Positions 13,065-24,758 of a stretch of DNA of 64,000 nt are shown here, piece after piece. Origin of the DNA: Metaphire vulgaris (Eukaryota > Annelida > Clitellata > Crassiclitellata > Megascolecidae). Position 1 is the stretch's first letter; every line of letters starts with the position of its first letter. Position numbers and translations under genes: made by a program. A model generated the notes under the pieces. It made no database searches. It was not told where the DNA came from and was given only the letters and a program-made list of their open reading frames with translations. Where the stretch lies: assembly GCA_018105865.1 (NCBI GenBank), contig CM030841.1, forward strand, positions 12,845,682-12,909,681. Direction: 5' to 3'.

Positions 13065-15656
13065 ATGGATCTGCAGTGGAAAGAGATCGAGAAAAAACTG
13101 TCGGAATTACTGGATCCGCTGGGCTTGGAATGTTATCCGTTTAAGGTATTGATTACTGAGCATTATTTTCCGCCAGAGATGTTAACAGGACTCAACCCTC
13201 AAGGCCAGGACAAGGACCAAGGACTCAACCCTCAAGACCAGGACACGGACTAAGGACTTGACTTAAAATTGGATCCACTTTGTTAAGCAACCTGCTAGCC
13301 TGGCTAAAAATAACCTAGCCAGTAAACAAGCATGACATGCGCTTTAACCTAGAGTTTATATGACCTTTGATGAATTCTATCGAGTGTGTTTTAAATGGCT
13401 GAAATGTACTGCGGTATTTTATGGTCCAAGCCATTAACTGATTTCAAGGATAAGCCAATGACTCAACAATCAAGGCCAGGATAAGGACTTGTTATTTTTC
13501 CATAAGGAGTCCTTAAGGCCAGGACCAAGGCTAAGGACTAACATCAATGGTTTCCCCATTGTAAGAAGTGTCTCAGTTGTTCTGGCATAGTCATTCATGC
13601 AGAGTTTAAGGACAGACTCCAAAGATTGAATATCATTTATCTCTAAGAGATCTTCATTTTATATAGCACGTTGATATGAATGTACTATGGTCATCAGCAT
13701 AAAGCACTGCACAGACTATATTAAAGACCATTCTGCACTGGTGGATGAGTGACTGCCCTGGGATTGAACCCTGGTTGACAGCTCATCAAAGGCAGGACTG
13801 ATGCTCCAGCTGCCCCTGAGTGTCCAATTATAGAAGGGTAGGGGACAAATTTGCAATTAGATCAAAACGGAGCATTATGCATATTCTGTTATCAAAATTT
13901 AATTACTTCAAAACCAGTGCATGCACAGGCCACATGCTTTAGTGTACAGCCAGTGGTAAATGCCTATTGCTATATTCCAACACATGGGTTATTTTTATTT
14001 GCATTGGACAAAATTAACCAAATTTATTTGTTTAACAGATGGTATAAGCAGTAAATGAAAGGGAAAATGTGGCAATGAGAGTCTAATATTTTTTATAGAA
14101 TTATTATCGTTAGATATTGTTACTGTTGCTGTTTTTAGATTGGTTGGTATAATGAAAAAGTCCAAACTGCCTTTCGTCTCAATTTGCCTGATGATACGTT
14201 GGCTTTTGTTGTCATCAGCACTCCAAAGATGTTTGACAGTGCATTCAAGCCCTACATCTGGCGCGAAAACTGTCTCGGTAACGGAGATCTACTAGACAGA
14301 TGCATGCGTCATTACTTTGGTGTCATTCGGGAGGTTAGTTTGTGGTAACGTTAGCTATGGTTTGGTTCAAATACAAAGCTGCATTCGGCTGAAATGACAC
14401 TCGGTTTTAATGTTTTGTGAGGCTAGGTGTTTTGCATTATCATCTCTGTGTGTGGCTATTGGCAGTTTTACAATTATAACATTGACATTTTAAAATTACC
14501 CGAACTGCAGTTCATATGGAAAAAATTCCACTGCAGATAATGAGTAAAAGGGACTGTACATGTATACATTTTTAGCAGTTCACTAAAATGACTGCTTTGT
14601 AATTTAAGACATTTCTAGTAAATTATTATCATTTCTTTCTTTTATGATGGATTTGATGAAGTCACATAAAAACATTTATCATAATAGGTTTAATACTGTT
14701 GACATGTCATCAATTCTATGCTTTTTCTATACAGCTTTCGTGGTCTGTATTTTTTAGCTCTTTGCAAACACTTCAATTGACTGCATTCATGATTACGAAT
14801 TGAATCATTCACGGCGCCCAAAGATATTAGTGCAGACTGCAGCGCATGTTGCTGGCGCTGCTTATTACTATCAGCAGTCAGATATTGAAAATCCTCTGTG
14901 GAAATCTGAACAGGTTATTTAATGCTTTATGCTCTGTTTATGATTAGTCATGGTCAATTGAGATGCTGGTAACTATACCGTAAGTAATCTCTTTATTACC
15001 TTGGAGATTTATGAATTGTCAGAACTGTGTTGCTGGGTTAAAGTGATCTATAGCACATGGTGACACCTCTGTAAAAATTATGTAATTTTAAAAAAAGTCA
15101 TGACTAGTTGTCAGACTGAGTCTTGGAAAATCTCTTCACTCACAAGATGGCGCATTAGTTGACACAGAAAATGTGCATTCACTTTATTAACATCCAAAAT
15201 ATCAAATTTTTATCAGGTCTTAAGGAAAGACAAAACATTAATACAGAGTTCATTTTTAGCATTTTTGTGTATATTAAATAAACATCTATGTTTATGTAAC
15301 AGAATTGATGTAGTGCAATTTGCAATTTCATTTCAGAAAATGTATGGGGTCTGCATTCATCCGAGGTACGGTGGATGGTTTGCGATTCGCGGTGTCCTCG
15401 TTTTCGAAACATCGAAGTACCGGAGTTTGAACAGAGATTACCGCCCGACGTTATTCCAGACAATCAGAAACGAATTGAACTTCTGGAGCAGTTTAACTTC
15501 AACTACCAGGACTGGAAGTTTCGAGACGCAGTCTTTCCGGCTGAACGTTATTCCGAACAGCAAAGAGAATACTTCATAACGCCTCCATCCGAGAGAACTA
15601 AATTGATTGAGAAGATTATGTCTGAACGGCCATCATCTGTAGATATCTTATGCTGA
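13065..15656 (+). CDS. MMACHC: MMACHC (cblC), cobalamin-processing protein, four exons
   Basis: This is the cytosolic vitamin B12 processing protein, which removes the upper axial ligand (decyanation or glutathione-dependent dealkylation) and passes cobalamin on towards methionine synthase and methylmalonyl-CoA mutase. Exons are 13065-13145, 14139-14333, 14758-14913 and 15337-15656, all with GT-AG borders and phase 0. The ATG at 13065 aligns with the start of vertebrate MMACHC. Recognised blocks are EVYPF-like LECYPFK (exon 1), LAFVVISTPKMFDSAFKP (exon 2), RRPKILVQTAAHVAGAAYYY (exon 3), then GVCIHPRYGGWFAIRGVL, RDAVFPAERYSEQQ and YFITPP (exon 4). The total is about 251 residues; it lacks the low-complexity C-terminal tail of the human protein. 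One base is missing in the T run at 15401-15404, shifting the frame between GGWFAIRGVL and NIEVPEF. As written the protein is broken; an assembly error is the simplest explanation. Confidence 0.95.
13187..13252. repeat. 33-bp tandem duplication in MMACHC intron 1
   Basis: Two head-to-tail copies of a unit beginning AGGACTCAACCCTCAAG. A looser related segment lies at about 13455-13545. It lies just inside intron 1. Confidence 0.6.
13655..13826 (-). repeat. SINE-like, tRNA-headed
   Basis: On the minus strand an A-box-like stretch (CAGCTGGAGCATCAG, 13799-13815) is followed by a good B box (GGGTTCAATCCC, about 13760-13772). Then comes a tail containing a TATATAGC-like motif, also seen at other repeats here. 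This layout fits a tRNA-derived SINE inserted in MMACHC intron 1. It is not a functional tRNA: no acceptor stem or anticodon arm pairs. Confidence 0.5.
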
Positions 15657-15761
15657 TGAGAATCTAATAGAAAGATTTTTATTCTGACAATAGATCTGTT
15701 TTTCCTTTTGATGATCTGTAACTGCTATATGGGGGCACTCAGCTATCACTACAGCTTATTG

Positions 15762-16075
15762 CAGGGGTCAGCAACCTTTTTTTGGACAGTGAGGACCAAA
15801 TCGTTATGGTAGTGTCTGTCCAAGGATCATGTAATTAAATAATTTTTTGATGGGCCCCCAAAATTCTAAAGTTTTTTTTAAATTTAAATCTGTGCTGGAA
15901 AAAGTTCAGAGTTCTCAAAAAATGTGCATATAAAGTGCAAAAAATTAGCAATGACCATTTTTGCTTGTCAGACTTTAAAAAGGATGATGACTTTTTTCAC
16001 AAAAAAAACTGGGGGCTGAATTATACTCACTGGCTGGACGAATGTAGCCCACAGGCTGTAGGTTGCCAACCCCTG
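15762..16075. mobile_element. hAT-like MITE downstream of MMACHC
   Basis: A 314-bp element with ends CAGGGGTCAGCAACC and GGTTGCCAACCCCTG, the classic hAT MITE terminus. The flanks GCTTATTG and GTGTACTG only partly match. It contains TTTTTGCTTGTCAG at about 15959. It probably lies in or just past the MMACHC 3' UTR. Confidence 0.75.
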
Positions 16076-17330
16076 GTGTACTGGCTAATTACAGCTGAGT
16101 AGTGGATATCCTAAGATCATTCTGAGGGGGGAGGGTAAAAAGGTGGTATTGTTGTGATGGACAGCAGAACCTGTGAATAGGTTTCTGGTAATTATATCAA
16201 TCAGCTGCAATTTCATGTTTTTACTGTTATTTTAGAGAAATCGTGACAATAGATATGGATTGAATTTCTTGCTAGTTTTCTTTGTACGCATTTGGCTTTT
16301 CGTGTTTTGTGGTTATGTAAATTGTACGACAGAAAGGTAAAAGTCACTAAATTAAACTATATGAAATTTTATTTATGACAGTTTATTTATTGAAACTGTT
16401 GCAGTCTTTGGGTTATTTCAAATGTTAAGTTTTTCCACTAGTTGTATATTTGATATATCATAATTTTGACATTAAATTGCATTTGACTTGAGGCATCTGT
16501 GTGTGTGTGTGTGTGTGTGTGTGTCTGTTTCTCTGTTTTCTTATTGATCATCTATGGTCAGTGTAAGATGACCCACTTGCAATCTTAAGCATACTTGGAT
16601 CTTTTGCAGTTTTGTGGATTATATTATTTTTTGTCTTCATTTTCTTGCAACATTTATCACTGCTTCCTTATGTTTCTGCATATAATCTGTAACATGGCCA
16701 GTGTGAAAGATCATGAGTTTTTCATAATGCTCTCTAGAGATTCTTGTTAGTTTGGCTTTTCATAAGCTTCTCTTGTCCTATCCACAGAATTCACGAATCA
16801 CTTTCACACCTAGCAGCAGGTACAGATACTGAACTATTGGATGCTCTTTAGTCTAGCAATCATTGTCCAATCAATGCGCCATCAGTCTTAAAGAAGTCCT
16901 ACTTTTAGAACCAGCGTGATCAATGTACATGTCGACAGTGGCATCGCTATGCTTAAACAGGCATAATTTGCCTGCTGAGATTAAACATGCTCTCAGGCAC
17001 AGCGTAGACTGCGTGTAAACATAGGATAGGCCTACTGCGCTCGCTGATAGTGTTAAATTGATTGATGTCTTACTTAGATGACTGTCATATTCAAATAGTC
17101 GGTGATGCTCTAACGTTCCATCTTTTATTGTGGCTGTTGCCATATTGACCCATGTCGCCAAAATGCTTCTCACTAAATAGATAAGTACAGAGTGCGATGT
17201 GCATGTTCCAACAGGCGTTCTGTTCGAGTGAAACAATGACATGCTTTCTTCGCAATTCAACGATCGCCTGTTATCTATTTAGGACTGATATTAAACAAGA
17301 TAAGATCAACTGTAGGCCTAACAAATCTTC

Positions 17331-17331
<1 letters not shown>
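16076..17331. other. No gene recognised
   Basis: Contains a short GT repeat (16498-16524) and otherwise unique AT-rich DNA. The 129-codon minus frame at 16871-17260 has no recognisable domain or splice context. Confidence 0.45.

Positions 17332-17402
<71 letters not shown>
17332..17402. repeat. (AT)n microsatellite
   Basis: An AT dinucleotide run of about 35 units. Confidence 0.98.
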
Positions 17403-17406
<4 letters not shown>

Positions 17407-18070
17407 TTTCAATTTATTAAACGATTTTGATCAGTTTGTTTGCTTTAAAATAGCGCATATATTACAATTAGCGATGCATAACCTTGCACTGACTTATAAC
17501 GATTAGAAGTTGACTTAAAGTCAGTGGAGGGTCTTGTAAGTGTCTGTTCTAAGTATTTCTCTGCGTGTCTTAAAAAGCACCCTTAGTCCCTGGGCAGGTG
17601 ACAAGTCAATCTATCAAATGAATGTTTTAAACTGATTGAAATGTAATAGAGGAATAAATGACAAAATAAGTTTCATAGATCTAGACATTTTGTGCCAACC
17701 AGTTGCTCGATACCTTCTATAGCGCCATCATATGAATCAGTTTGTAATTTTAGCAATTTCTAGGAGAGAAGGGGGAATCTTCCCCCACTGCCCAACTGCA
17801 TCCCCTACTACTACATCCCCCCACCTCTACATCCCCCATTGCTACATTTTCCAACAACTACATCCCTTAGCTTGACATATCCCCCCCCACTTCTCCAGGT
17901 CACAAATTGCACCCTGGCGATTTCCATCGCGAAGAGCTGCATTTCACGCAACTAATGCGGCATATGATTCGATTAGAGGAACTTTTCCACCCTCAAAATT
18001 GAGATCATTTTACATGTTTCAAATGCAATTGATTTACTTAAAGGGTAAATGATCCTAGCCAATGAATGGA
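17403..18070. other. No gene recognised
   Basis: Unique DNA with a C-rich segment (17770-17900) made of imperfect CTACATCCCCC-like repeats. No exon seen. Confidence 0.45.
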
Positions 18071-18078
18071 TTCTGTTA

Positions 18079-18243
18079 CAGGGATTTTTTTACCCCCAGC
18101 ACCCACCCACCTACCCCCAATTTGAGACCGACACCCCCCAAATTTTCACAAATCCGAGCCTGAGATGTACCTTTAACACCCTACAACACCCTCCCCCACT
18201 TGAGACCGACACCCCCAAATTGATAATCCTAGAAATAACCCTG
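18079..18243. mobile_element. hAT-like MITE family B copy
   Basis: Starts CAGGGATTTTTTTACC and ends CCTAGAAATAACCCTG. The flanks TTCTGTTA and CCCTGTTA match at 6 of 8 positions. The C-rich interior carries GAGACCGACACCCCC twice. Same family as 10773 and 26395. Confidence 0.7.
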
Positions 18244-18395
18244 CCCTGTTACCTTGTGATTTGTATTGTTTTACCGTGTTTAATAAACGATTTTGATCGG
18301 GGAAAATCGCTTTTCCCCGGAAATTTCAAATTCGATGAAATTTTGGAATACTGCATGGACTAACAGTTGCCTTAAAGTCAGGGTCTTGTGTGTCT

Positions 18396-18461
18396 TTGTC
18401 AGTTCCCCCTCCCCGGCTTTTGAGTTTCCCCCCGGAGTACAGGAGTCTAGATTAAACACTG
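18396..18461. mobile_element. MITE family A right-end fragment
   Basis: Only the right terminus, TCTAGATTAAACACTG, and the adjacent C-rich interior are present; the left terminus is missing. Confidence 0.55.
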
Positions 18462-18707
18462 GTTTTACCGTTGCATTTCTTTAATTTCAGTGTAAGTTAC
18501 AGCGTGTAGCAACGTTGCTCACCGCTGCTCCTTGGACCATGCCACCCTGGGGCACTGGCCCCACTTGCCTCATGGTCACGATGCCCTAGCTGCGAATATG
18601 ATCAGTGGTCGAAAAGTCTTAGACAAGCAAAAATGCCTTCGCCTGTATTCTACCTATTCGCCACATTGTTCATAATTAATTATAAACGTTTTTGCTATAG
18701 GGCCTAT

Positions 18708-18894
18708 CAGTGGCGGCTCCACCGGGGGCCAGGGGCCCGTGCAGGTCTATTGCATGACTGCCTGGCCCCCGGTGCCCCCAGTTGGGACCCTATACTTAAT
18801 GCTACATACATTAAACAACAAATGGTTGGCCCCCATGATTAGAATTTTACATCTTTCAACGGCCCCCACTTGCCAAATCCTAGAGCCGCCACTG
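18708..18894. mobile_element. hAT-like MITE
   Basis: A 187-bp element with ends CAGTGGCGGCTC and GAGCCGCCACTG. The flanks GGGCCTAT and GGATTTAT agree at 5 of 8. The interior is rich in GGCCCCC blocks. Confidence 0.7.
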
Positions 18895-19224
18895 GGATTT
18901 ATATAGTTACAGTTTATTTTCTTGAACTTTTTTCATAAACCTAAAGATTGTTTTGGGGGCCTATGACTGCTCTGCCCAGGGGCCCGAATTTTCTGTCGAC
19001 GGGTATATCGATCCGAAATGACGCAGTCAGTTATAGGCCTGATTGTATAGGGCTATAGGCCTACTGTGAACAACACAGGTCCTACAGTACGTGCGCGATC
19101 TTAGTCGACACATTAATATTAGTGACCCACATCATCGACATCGAATAAGCGGTTCTTCAACCTTCGTTTTTTTATCTTCTCATATTGCATTGCGCAGCCT
19201 TTGGCCTCTGCAGTCGTTTGTTTA

Positions 19225-19600
19225 GGAGTCGTCCATAAATTACGTAACGCGGTTATATAGGGGGAGTCCGGCCATTTGTTACGAAGTGTGACGACGGGGG
19301 TCCGTAAATGTGACGTAACGCAAAAAATTTAAGCGATGACCTTCGACCTTTTTTGCTTGTCAGGGATTTTGGAGAGGAAAAAATACAAGGATGACCTTTT
19401 TTTGCTTGTCAGGGTTTTTCGAGAGGAAACAATACAAGGATGGTCATTTTTTGCTTGTCAAGACTTTTCGGAAGACGAAAAGGGGGGTCGGCCCGTTGTT
19501 ACGTCATATTTTAGGGGAGTCTGACGTTTTGTTACGTCGCGTTACGTAGGGAGGGGTCAAAAAGTGCCAAAATCGCGTTACGTAATTTATTTACGACCCC
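19225..19600. mobile_element. Harbinger-like MITE with internal tandem repeat
   Basis: A 376-bp element related to that at 9479. Its ends contain GTCCATAAATTACGTAACGC and GCGTTACGTAATTTATTTAC, flanked by TTA (19222-19224 and 19601-19603). Inside (about 19336-19485) a unit of roughly 50 bp is repeated three times, each unit containing TTTTTTGCTTGTCA. Confidence 0.75.
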
Positions 19601-19900
19601 TTAGCGAAACTTAGGTTCTATGTCCAGATGACATAGACCCAGGGCTTTTTTGTGACGGTACGCGCCGGTACGGCGTACTGGAACCTTTTTCAAGGTGTGA
19701 AAAAAATTTTTCTTGTGACTTTGCAGTTGTGATTTAGCTAAAAACTTTAAATGCTTAATAAATGATATGCATTATTATGCTTCCAAAATCGCTTCTATGT
19801 TAAATTCTATAGCCACAGACCACATAATCGTAATGGAAAAGTTAGGCAATCCACCGTGAGTATCGGCACCTATTTTTTTACAAAAAAGCACTGCATAGAC

Positions 19901-20054
19901 CAGTGGTTAAAGTGGGCCGGGGCCCGACTCCGGCACCTCTGTTATGGGTCCCGGCCGGCACCTCATTGATTGCCCCCGACAAATATATCCCGGGCCCAAG
20001 GTTTTCACAGCGTAGGGCCCCGGCACCTCCAACAAACCACTAATTTAACCACTG
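19901..20054. mobile_element. hAT-like MITE
   Basis: A 154-bp element with ends CAGTGGTTAAA and TTTAACCACTG. The flanks GCATAGAC and ACAGAGAC are partly matched. The interior is rich in CCGGCACCTC-like repeats. Confidence 0.65.
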
Positions 20055-20852
20055 ACAGAGACGGATAATATTGTATGAAAACTGAATAGGCCCACACTTC
20101 GACCCCCTAGGGCCTATAATTATGTTCTATACTGTAGGCCGATATCGTAACGTTATCGTGTGAATCTTATCTACTTGACTGCAGCCCGATAAGTTTGCTC
20201 AAAGCCGATGTCGTCCAAGCGAATCAATTGCTCTCTGATCGACGCATCGTCCAATTAAACTTGGGCTTTAGTTACCGTTCAATATTTTCAACTTTCTCAA
20301 CTTAGGGGTGTAAGGTCTAGCTTTTAAGACACTAAAACTATTAAACTTTACAGCAATATTTAACAGGAACGGTTAAACTTAACAAGTCTAGAATTATTGT
20401 GATAAATGCTTTCTCTGAACGTTTATACTGAAGAGTTGTAGGGGTTGTAAACATTAAACAACTTAAGATCCCCATCCTGTCACCCCAAACAAATGACAAA
20501 GTTGGTATCGTCCGCTAGTTGTTTTAAATCTAATGTTGCTAATGGCTGGCCTATCAACAAGAGACGCTTATCGTATTGTCACTGAAGCGTCTCAAAATAA
20601 CTTAAATAAGCCTACATGCTACAAGTTTTTAACAGTGTGGATGGCGATTCTTAGTGTAGCCTACACGTGTGGTTAGTTGTGTATACAAGACTTTCAATAA
20701 GTGATTTGTCTTAAAAATCAAGAGAGCGTCAAATTAGACATACTTTGTATGTAGCTGCTTAATTACTGGATTAGGCCTATATCTATGCTTCGAAGGCGTT
20801 TTAATTAGCCCAAGCTATTTAATTAGTTCAAGGTTACCGAGTATTATACTCG

Positions 20853-20935
<83 letters not shown>

Positions 20936-21405
20936 GGCCTAAGCACTACACAGAAACGTAAGGAATGAATTACATGGGTAATATGGTCAATGTTTTGCAG
21001 TTCTGTGTTCTAGTCAACTATTGTGTGTAATCTGATCTTTTGCATTGTGGTTAATTATTATTTCGCAAATGATGCTAGACCTATATCTACACAGCACTAT
21101 TATGTTGGAAAGGTTAGCAAGAAAAGGCGGTATTAGGCCTACATAAAATATTACTTTACTATTTTGCAGAAATACGTAGTATAGGCCTATAGGTCTGAAG
21201 TGTGCATTACATTTTCTAGACGCAGGCGCTATAACAGACAAATGAACCACGCCGGAGAACTGAACTGTTTCTGTCAATTCGTAAAAGGGTAGGCCTAAGC
21301 CTACAGTTGTTGTGTACTCCGTGCATTTGATTTTATCTGTTCTGATAGAATGCTAAATGCTCGATGCAATTATTAAGGAATTCTGTCATGAATATTAGCG
21401 ATACC
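20055..21405. repeat. Gene-free stretch with (TTA)n microsatellite
   Basis: A pure TTA array of about 27 units occupies 20854-20935. The rest is AT-rich DNA with several TAGGCCTA words (20776, 20935, 21135, 21183 and 21290). No exon seen. Confidence 0.7.
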
Positions 21406-21576
21406 CAGTGTTTATTCTAGGCCTTCTCTGGGGGGTAAAATTCCCCCCCCAGTTTTAAAATCCCCCAAATTTTTTATATTTTGGCTGGGAATAGAAATTT
21501 TCCCCAAGTATGGAGACTCAGACCTTGTCCCCCAAACATTTCAAAATCCCCCCAATGTCAAGTGGCTGAATAAACA
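21406..21576. mobile_element. MITE family A copy, abutted by a second copy
   Basis: Begins CAGTGTTTATTCTAGG and ends AATAAACAC, immediately before the target duplication of the next copy. The terminal TG seems to have become the start of that copy's target site, so the second element apparently inserted at the edge of this one. Confidence 0.7.
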
Positions 21577-21585
21577 CCTGTTCGA

Positions 21586-21762
21586 CAGTGTTTTATCCAG
21601 GTCTGTTAGGGGGAGATCCCCCCAAAAGCCTCAACATTCCCCCGTCAAATCTCAGCACTTACACACATTTTGCATTAAACTGTGTCTTTCCCCTCCAACC
21701 AAGTCAATCTCCCCAAAGGCCTCAATCCCCCCCCCAAGGCCTGGAGTCTGGATAAAACACTG
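21586..21762. mobile_element. MITE family A copy with perfect 9-bp TSD
   Basis: A 177-bp element with ends CAGTGTTTTATCCAGG and CTGGATAAAACACTG. It is flanked by CCTGTTCGA at 21577-21585 and 21763-21771. Together with the copy at 1728 it fixes the duplication length at nine bases. Confidence 0.85.
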
Positions 21763-21771
21763 CCTGTTCGA

Positions 21772-23826
21772 TGCCTTAGACTTTAGAGTCTTGAACTGCA
21801 ACTGATGTGGACTGAACGCCCCATTCTGTGCCAGCTGGTGGAATAGATCTAGGCATGGCGTTCCAATGCGATAACTGCCAGATCTAACTCTTCCGGCTGT
21901 CGCAGTGCGGAACGAACAGCATTCAGAAGAAGAAGAAGAAGCAGGACACGCGGACGGTTTGTTTCCAGGTTGCGGTGTTGTGGCCAGTGGAGCGAGTTCT
22001 ATCTCATCGTTACCTCGGGGTGAGATTCAACTCCTCTGACTGTTCACGCATCGGCAGGCGACGCCGGACCATTCTACTACAACTAACTCGACAGCGGTTT
22101 TCACACGATTTCACACGTTTGCTGAACCACTCGAAATCACGTTTTTTCATCATGAACTCTATCAAGTAGGCCCATATGTTGTGACCAGCGAATCTACCAA
22201 TAACGATTTGGTGGATCGGTCTCCCACGAATTAATAAAAAACGTGGGTTTTGGTTGTAGAGTGAAGACCTAGTAGAAATTGGTTCTATTAGGCCTACTCA
22301 AATGGGAAGATTTCCTCCATAATGACCAAGACTGGATACAAATGCAAACTTGCAATGAAAAAGTGGGGTCCAACCCCTCTACCTTTCCCGTTCCCCAGCC
22401 ACTCGAACAGTGGGGAAGTCGAGTCTAGTGGCCTAATAGAAGTTCACACCCATGTATCAGGGTGCGTTGGCTGTCTGAAACTCACCTGTTGAGTACATGT
22501 ACTGTAATTAAAAAGCTTGGATAGGTCAATAGATTTTGAAGCATTAAATAATGTTAAGTTTATGCTGGTAGATGATAGATCTAATATAAAGAGCATTGTA
22601 CTGCCTTAAAATTGGTCAACAAGAGAGATCTTGTACCCAGCGACAGTTGCAGCAGCAGCAGCAGCAGCCTCTGTGCAAAACAGTTTCCGATCCATCCAAC
22701 AGCGTGTTGCTGTTTCAAAGGCATCTGTTCAGAAACTGAGCATTAATAGAACCTGATGCCTAGTCATCATTGTAGCATTGATAAGGCCTATTCCAACATT
22801 TTCTGTGTAAGCTACAAGACAGACCCTTGTCTAACCAGGTTTAATGAAGGTACACTGTAGTTGGGTAAAAGATATGGTGAAAACAATGTTAAAGTAGTTT
22901 TTGGTGGCGGTGGTGATGGGGGGGGGTAACATTTAAATCATTTTAAAACCCTCCCAGTTCTTTTTGTTCTAATTCCCAAGGGTCAGCTCTAACTCACCCA
23001 GCCCTGTTCAATATGGTGATTACACCTTGCTACCACACTGGGGAAGACTAACAGCCTGTAGTTTGCAACAAATCAAACAACATTCACAAGATGTTCTGTG
23101 CAGAGCTTAATAATAAACTGATCACACGCATACACTGTATTCTACCAGAAAACATCATAACACAAAGGACAAGGTCTACGTCGACCGTTTAGCTACAATT
23201 AAACCTCTACGTGCAGTCACTCAGAATGATTTAAACATTTTGACTTCAAATGTCATAATAAATGCTTTGATTCGTTACCACAATTGTGCCAATGTGCTGA
23301 CACTAATTTGGCAGACGACAGAACTGTCACATAATGACAGAATGCCAATCATTTGTAGAATCCAATCGACACATATAGGCAGGCACATTTACATGTCAAG
23401 ATGGCAAGAAAGCAGCCGAAGACAAAGGACAAAGACAGATGTATGAAGTTCATTTGGATTGTCTGCCAAACCAGCGTCAGCACAAACACTGAAAACACAA
23501 AAGGAACTTGAATACAACAGGTAACAAAACAGTTACCATGGTAACAAATACCGGTACAATCAAACTTACTCTAAACAAAATTATCGAGTATTCTAAAAAG
23601 TAAAGCTTTGGCAATTATAAAAAACAGAAAAGTATTCTATTAATAAAATTATACAAACTCAAACTAAACTCAACAGCTACAAATCTCATTTTCATAAAAT
23701 AATAATTCAATAAATAATAATAGATATTGCACAATGAAACGAAAACTCTTATTAACAGAACATGTTTCTCCAGTAACATAGTAATAAACTGAACTAAGTA
23801 TGACTGCCTTCAAGCAGCTTACTGCA
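21772..23826. other. No gene recognised
   Basis: Gene-free DNA with an AGAAGA repeat (about 21925-21945) and a short AGC repeat (about 22650). A stretch at about 22980-23020 translates to something faintly like a reverse transcriptase box, but nothing supports it on either side. Confidence 0.45.
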
Positions 23827-23829
23827 TTG

Positions 23830-23900
<71 letters not shown>

Positions 23901-24108
23901 TGTTTATTCTAGACCTCCTCTATCTCTAGGGGGAATTCCCGCCCCCAGTTTGAAATTCCCCCAAAAATATTTTGGCAAGTAGTATGACCTCCCCAATGTT
24001 TGTCTCCCCCCCAAAATGTTAAATTCCCCCAATGTCTAGGTGGCTAGAATAAACACTGATGATGATGATGATGATGATGATGATCATCATCATCATCATC
24101 ATCATCAT
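23827..24108. mobile_element. MITE family A copy inside a TCA/ATG microsatellite
   Basis: A TCA array (23827-23897) leads straight into a family A element (23898-24058; CAGTGTTTATTCTAG to CTAGAATAAACACTG). An ATG array follows, then an ATC array to 24108. The repeat to the right is the reverse complement of that to the left, so no direct duplication can be read. Confidence 0.8.
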
Positions 24109-24533
24109 CGCAATACCCTTTTTGACAAAACCATTAATGTTCAAAGTTTCTAAATACTTCTCAATTTTGTTATGCAATAACTCTGCACTTAAACTAACAT
24201 TTCAAAACATATATATTAATTCTATTATAGCAGCTGTATTGCCTAAATGGTCACCTCAAACTGACGACAGCCAAGATCTGTAAACAATGCCTTTAATTAT
24301 GTTGAGATCACATCAAATTCTTTGCAAACATCAGCCGCTTCATACGAATTGATACATTGAAGGCAAGTCACTTAAAACCACAATACAGTACCCTCAAGTG
24401 GTTCAAAGTACTTAGCATTCTGCAGCCAGTGACAAAAAGCAACAAACAATGTTCAGTTAAATTGCACAACGGCATGTATATCACCATAAATAATGATTTA
24501 TGTTTCAGGATAAAATTCGACACAAGCTTCTTT

Positions 24534-24617
24534 TTAACCCCTAAACTGCCAGACACTTTGCAACTAATTATATGCAGTGTAACCGAGCATACTTGGTTCT
24601 GGCAGTTTAAGGGTTAA
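24534..24617. mobile_element. TTAA-flanked mini-element
   Basis: An 84-bp unit bounded by TTAA, with inverted ends CCCCTAAACTGCCAGA and TCTGGCAGTTTAAGGG. TTAA borders and CCCTTAA-type ends suggest a piggyBac-like MITE. The interior, containing TGTAACCGAGCATACTTGG, matches the element at 26063 in inverse orientation. Confidence 0.65.
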
Positions 24618-24758
24618 GCTGGCCACTCCAAACTGAACGTGATGCTCACGGTTACTCGAAAGCGCTAAAGCATCGCTTAAAACAGACATCTTCTAATTTG
24701 AGAAACAGATCATCGGCTGACGTAGAAATTATTTAGAACGTTTGCTTGAATCTTTGTT

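Noticed and set aside
13741..13820. A tRNA gene
   Set aside because: A and B boxes are present, but no cloverleaf pairing; better read as a SINE head.
22975..23030. A phrase resembling a reverse transcriptase box (QGSALTHPALFNM)
   Set aside because: Too short, with no retrotransposon-like sequence on either side.
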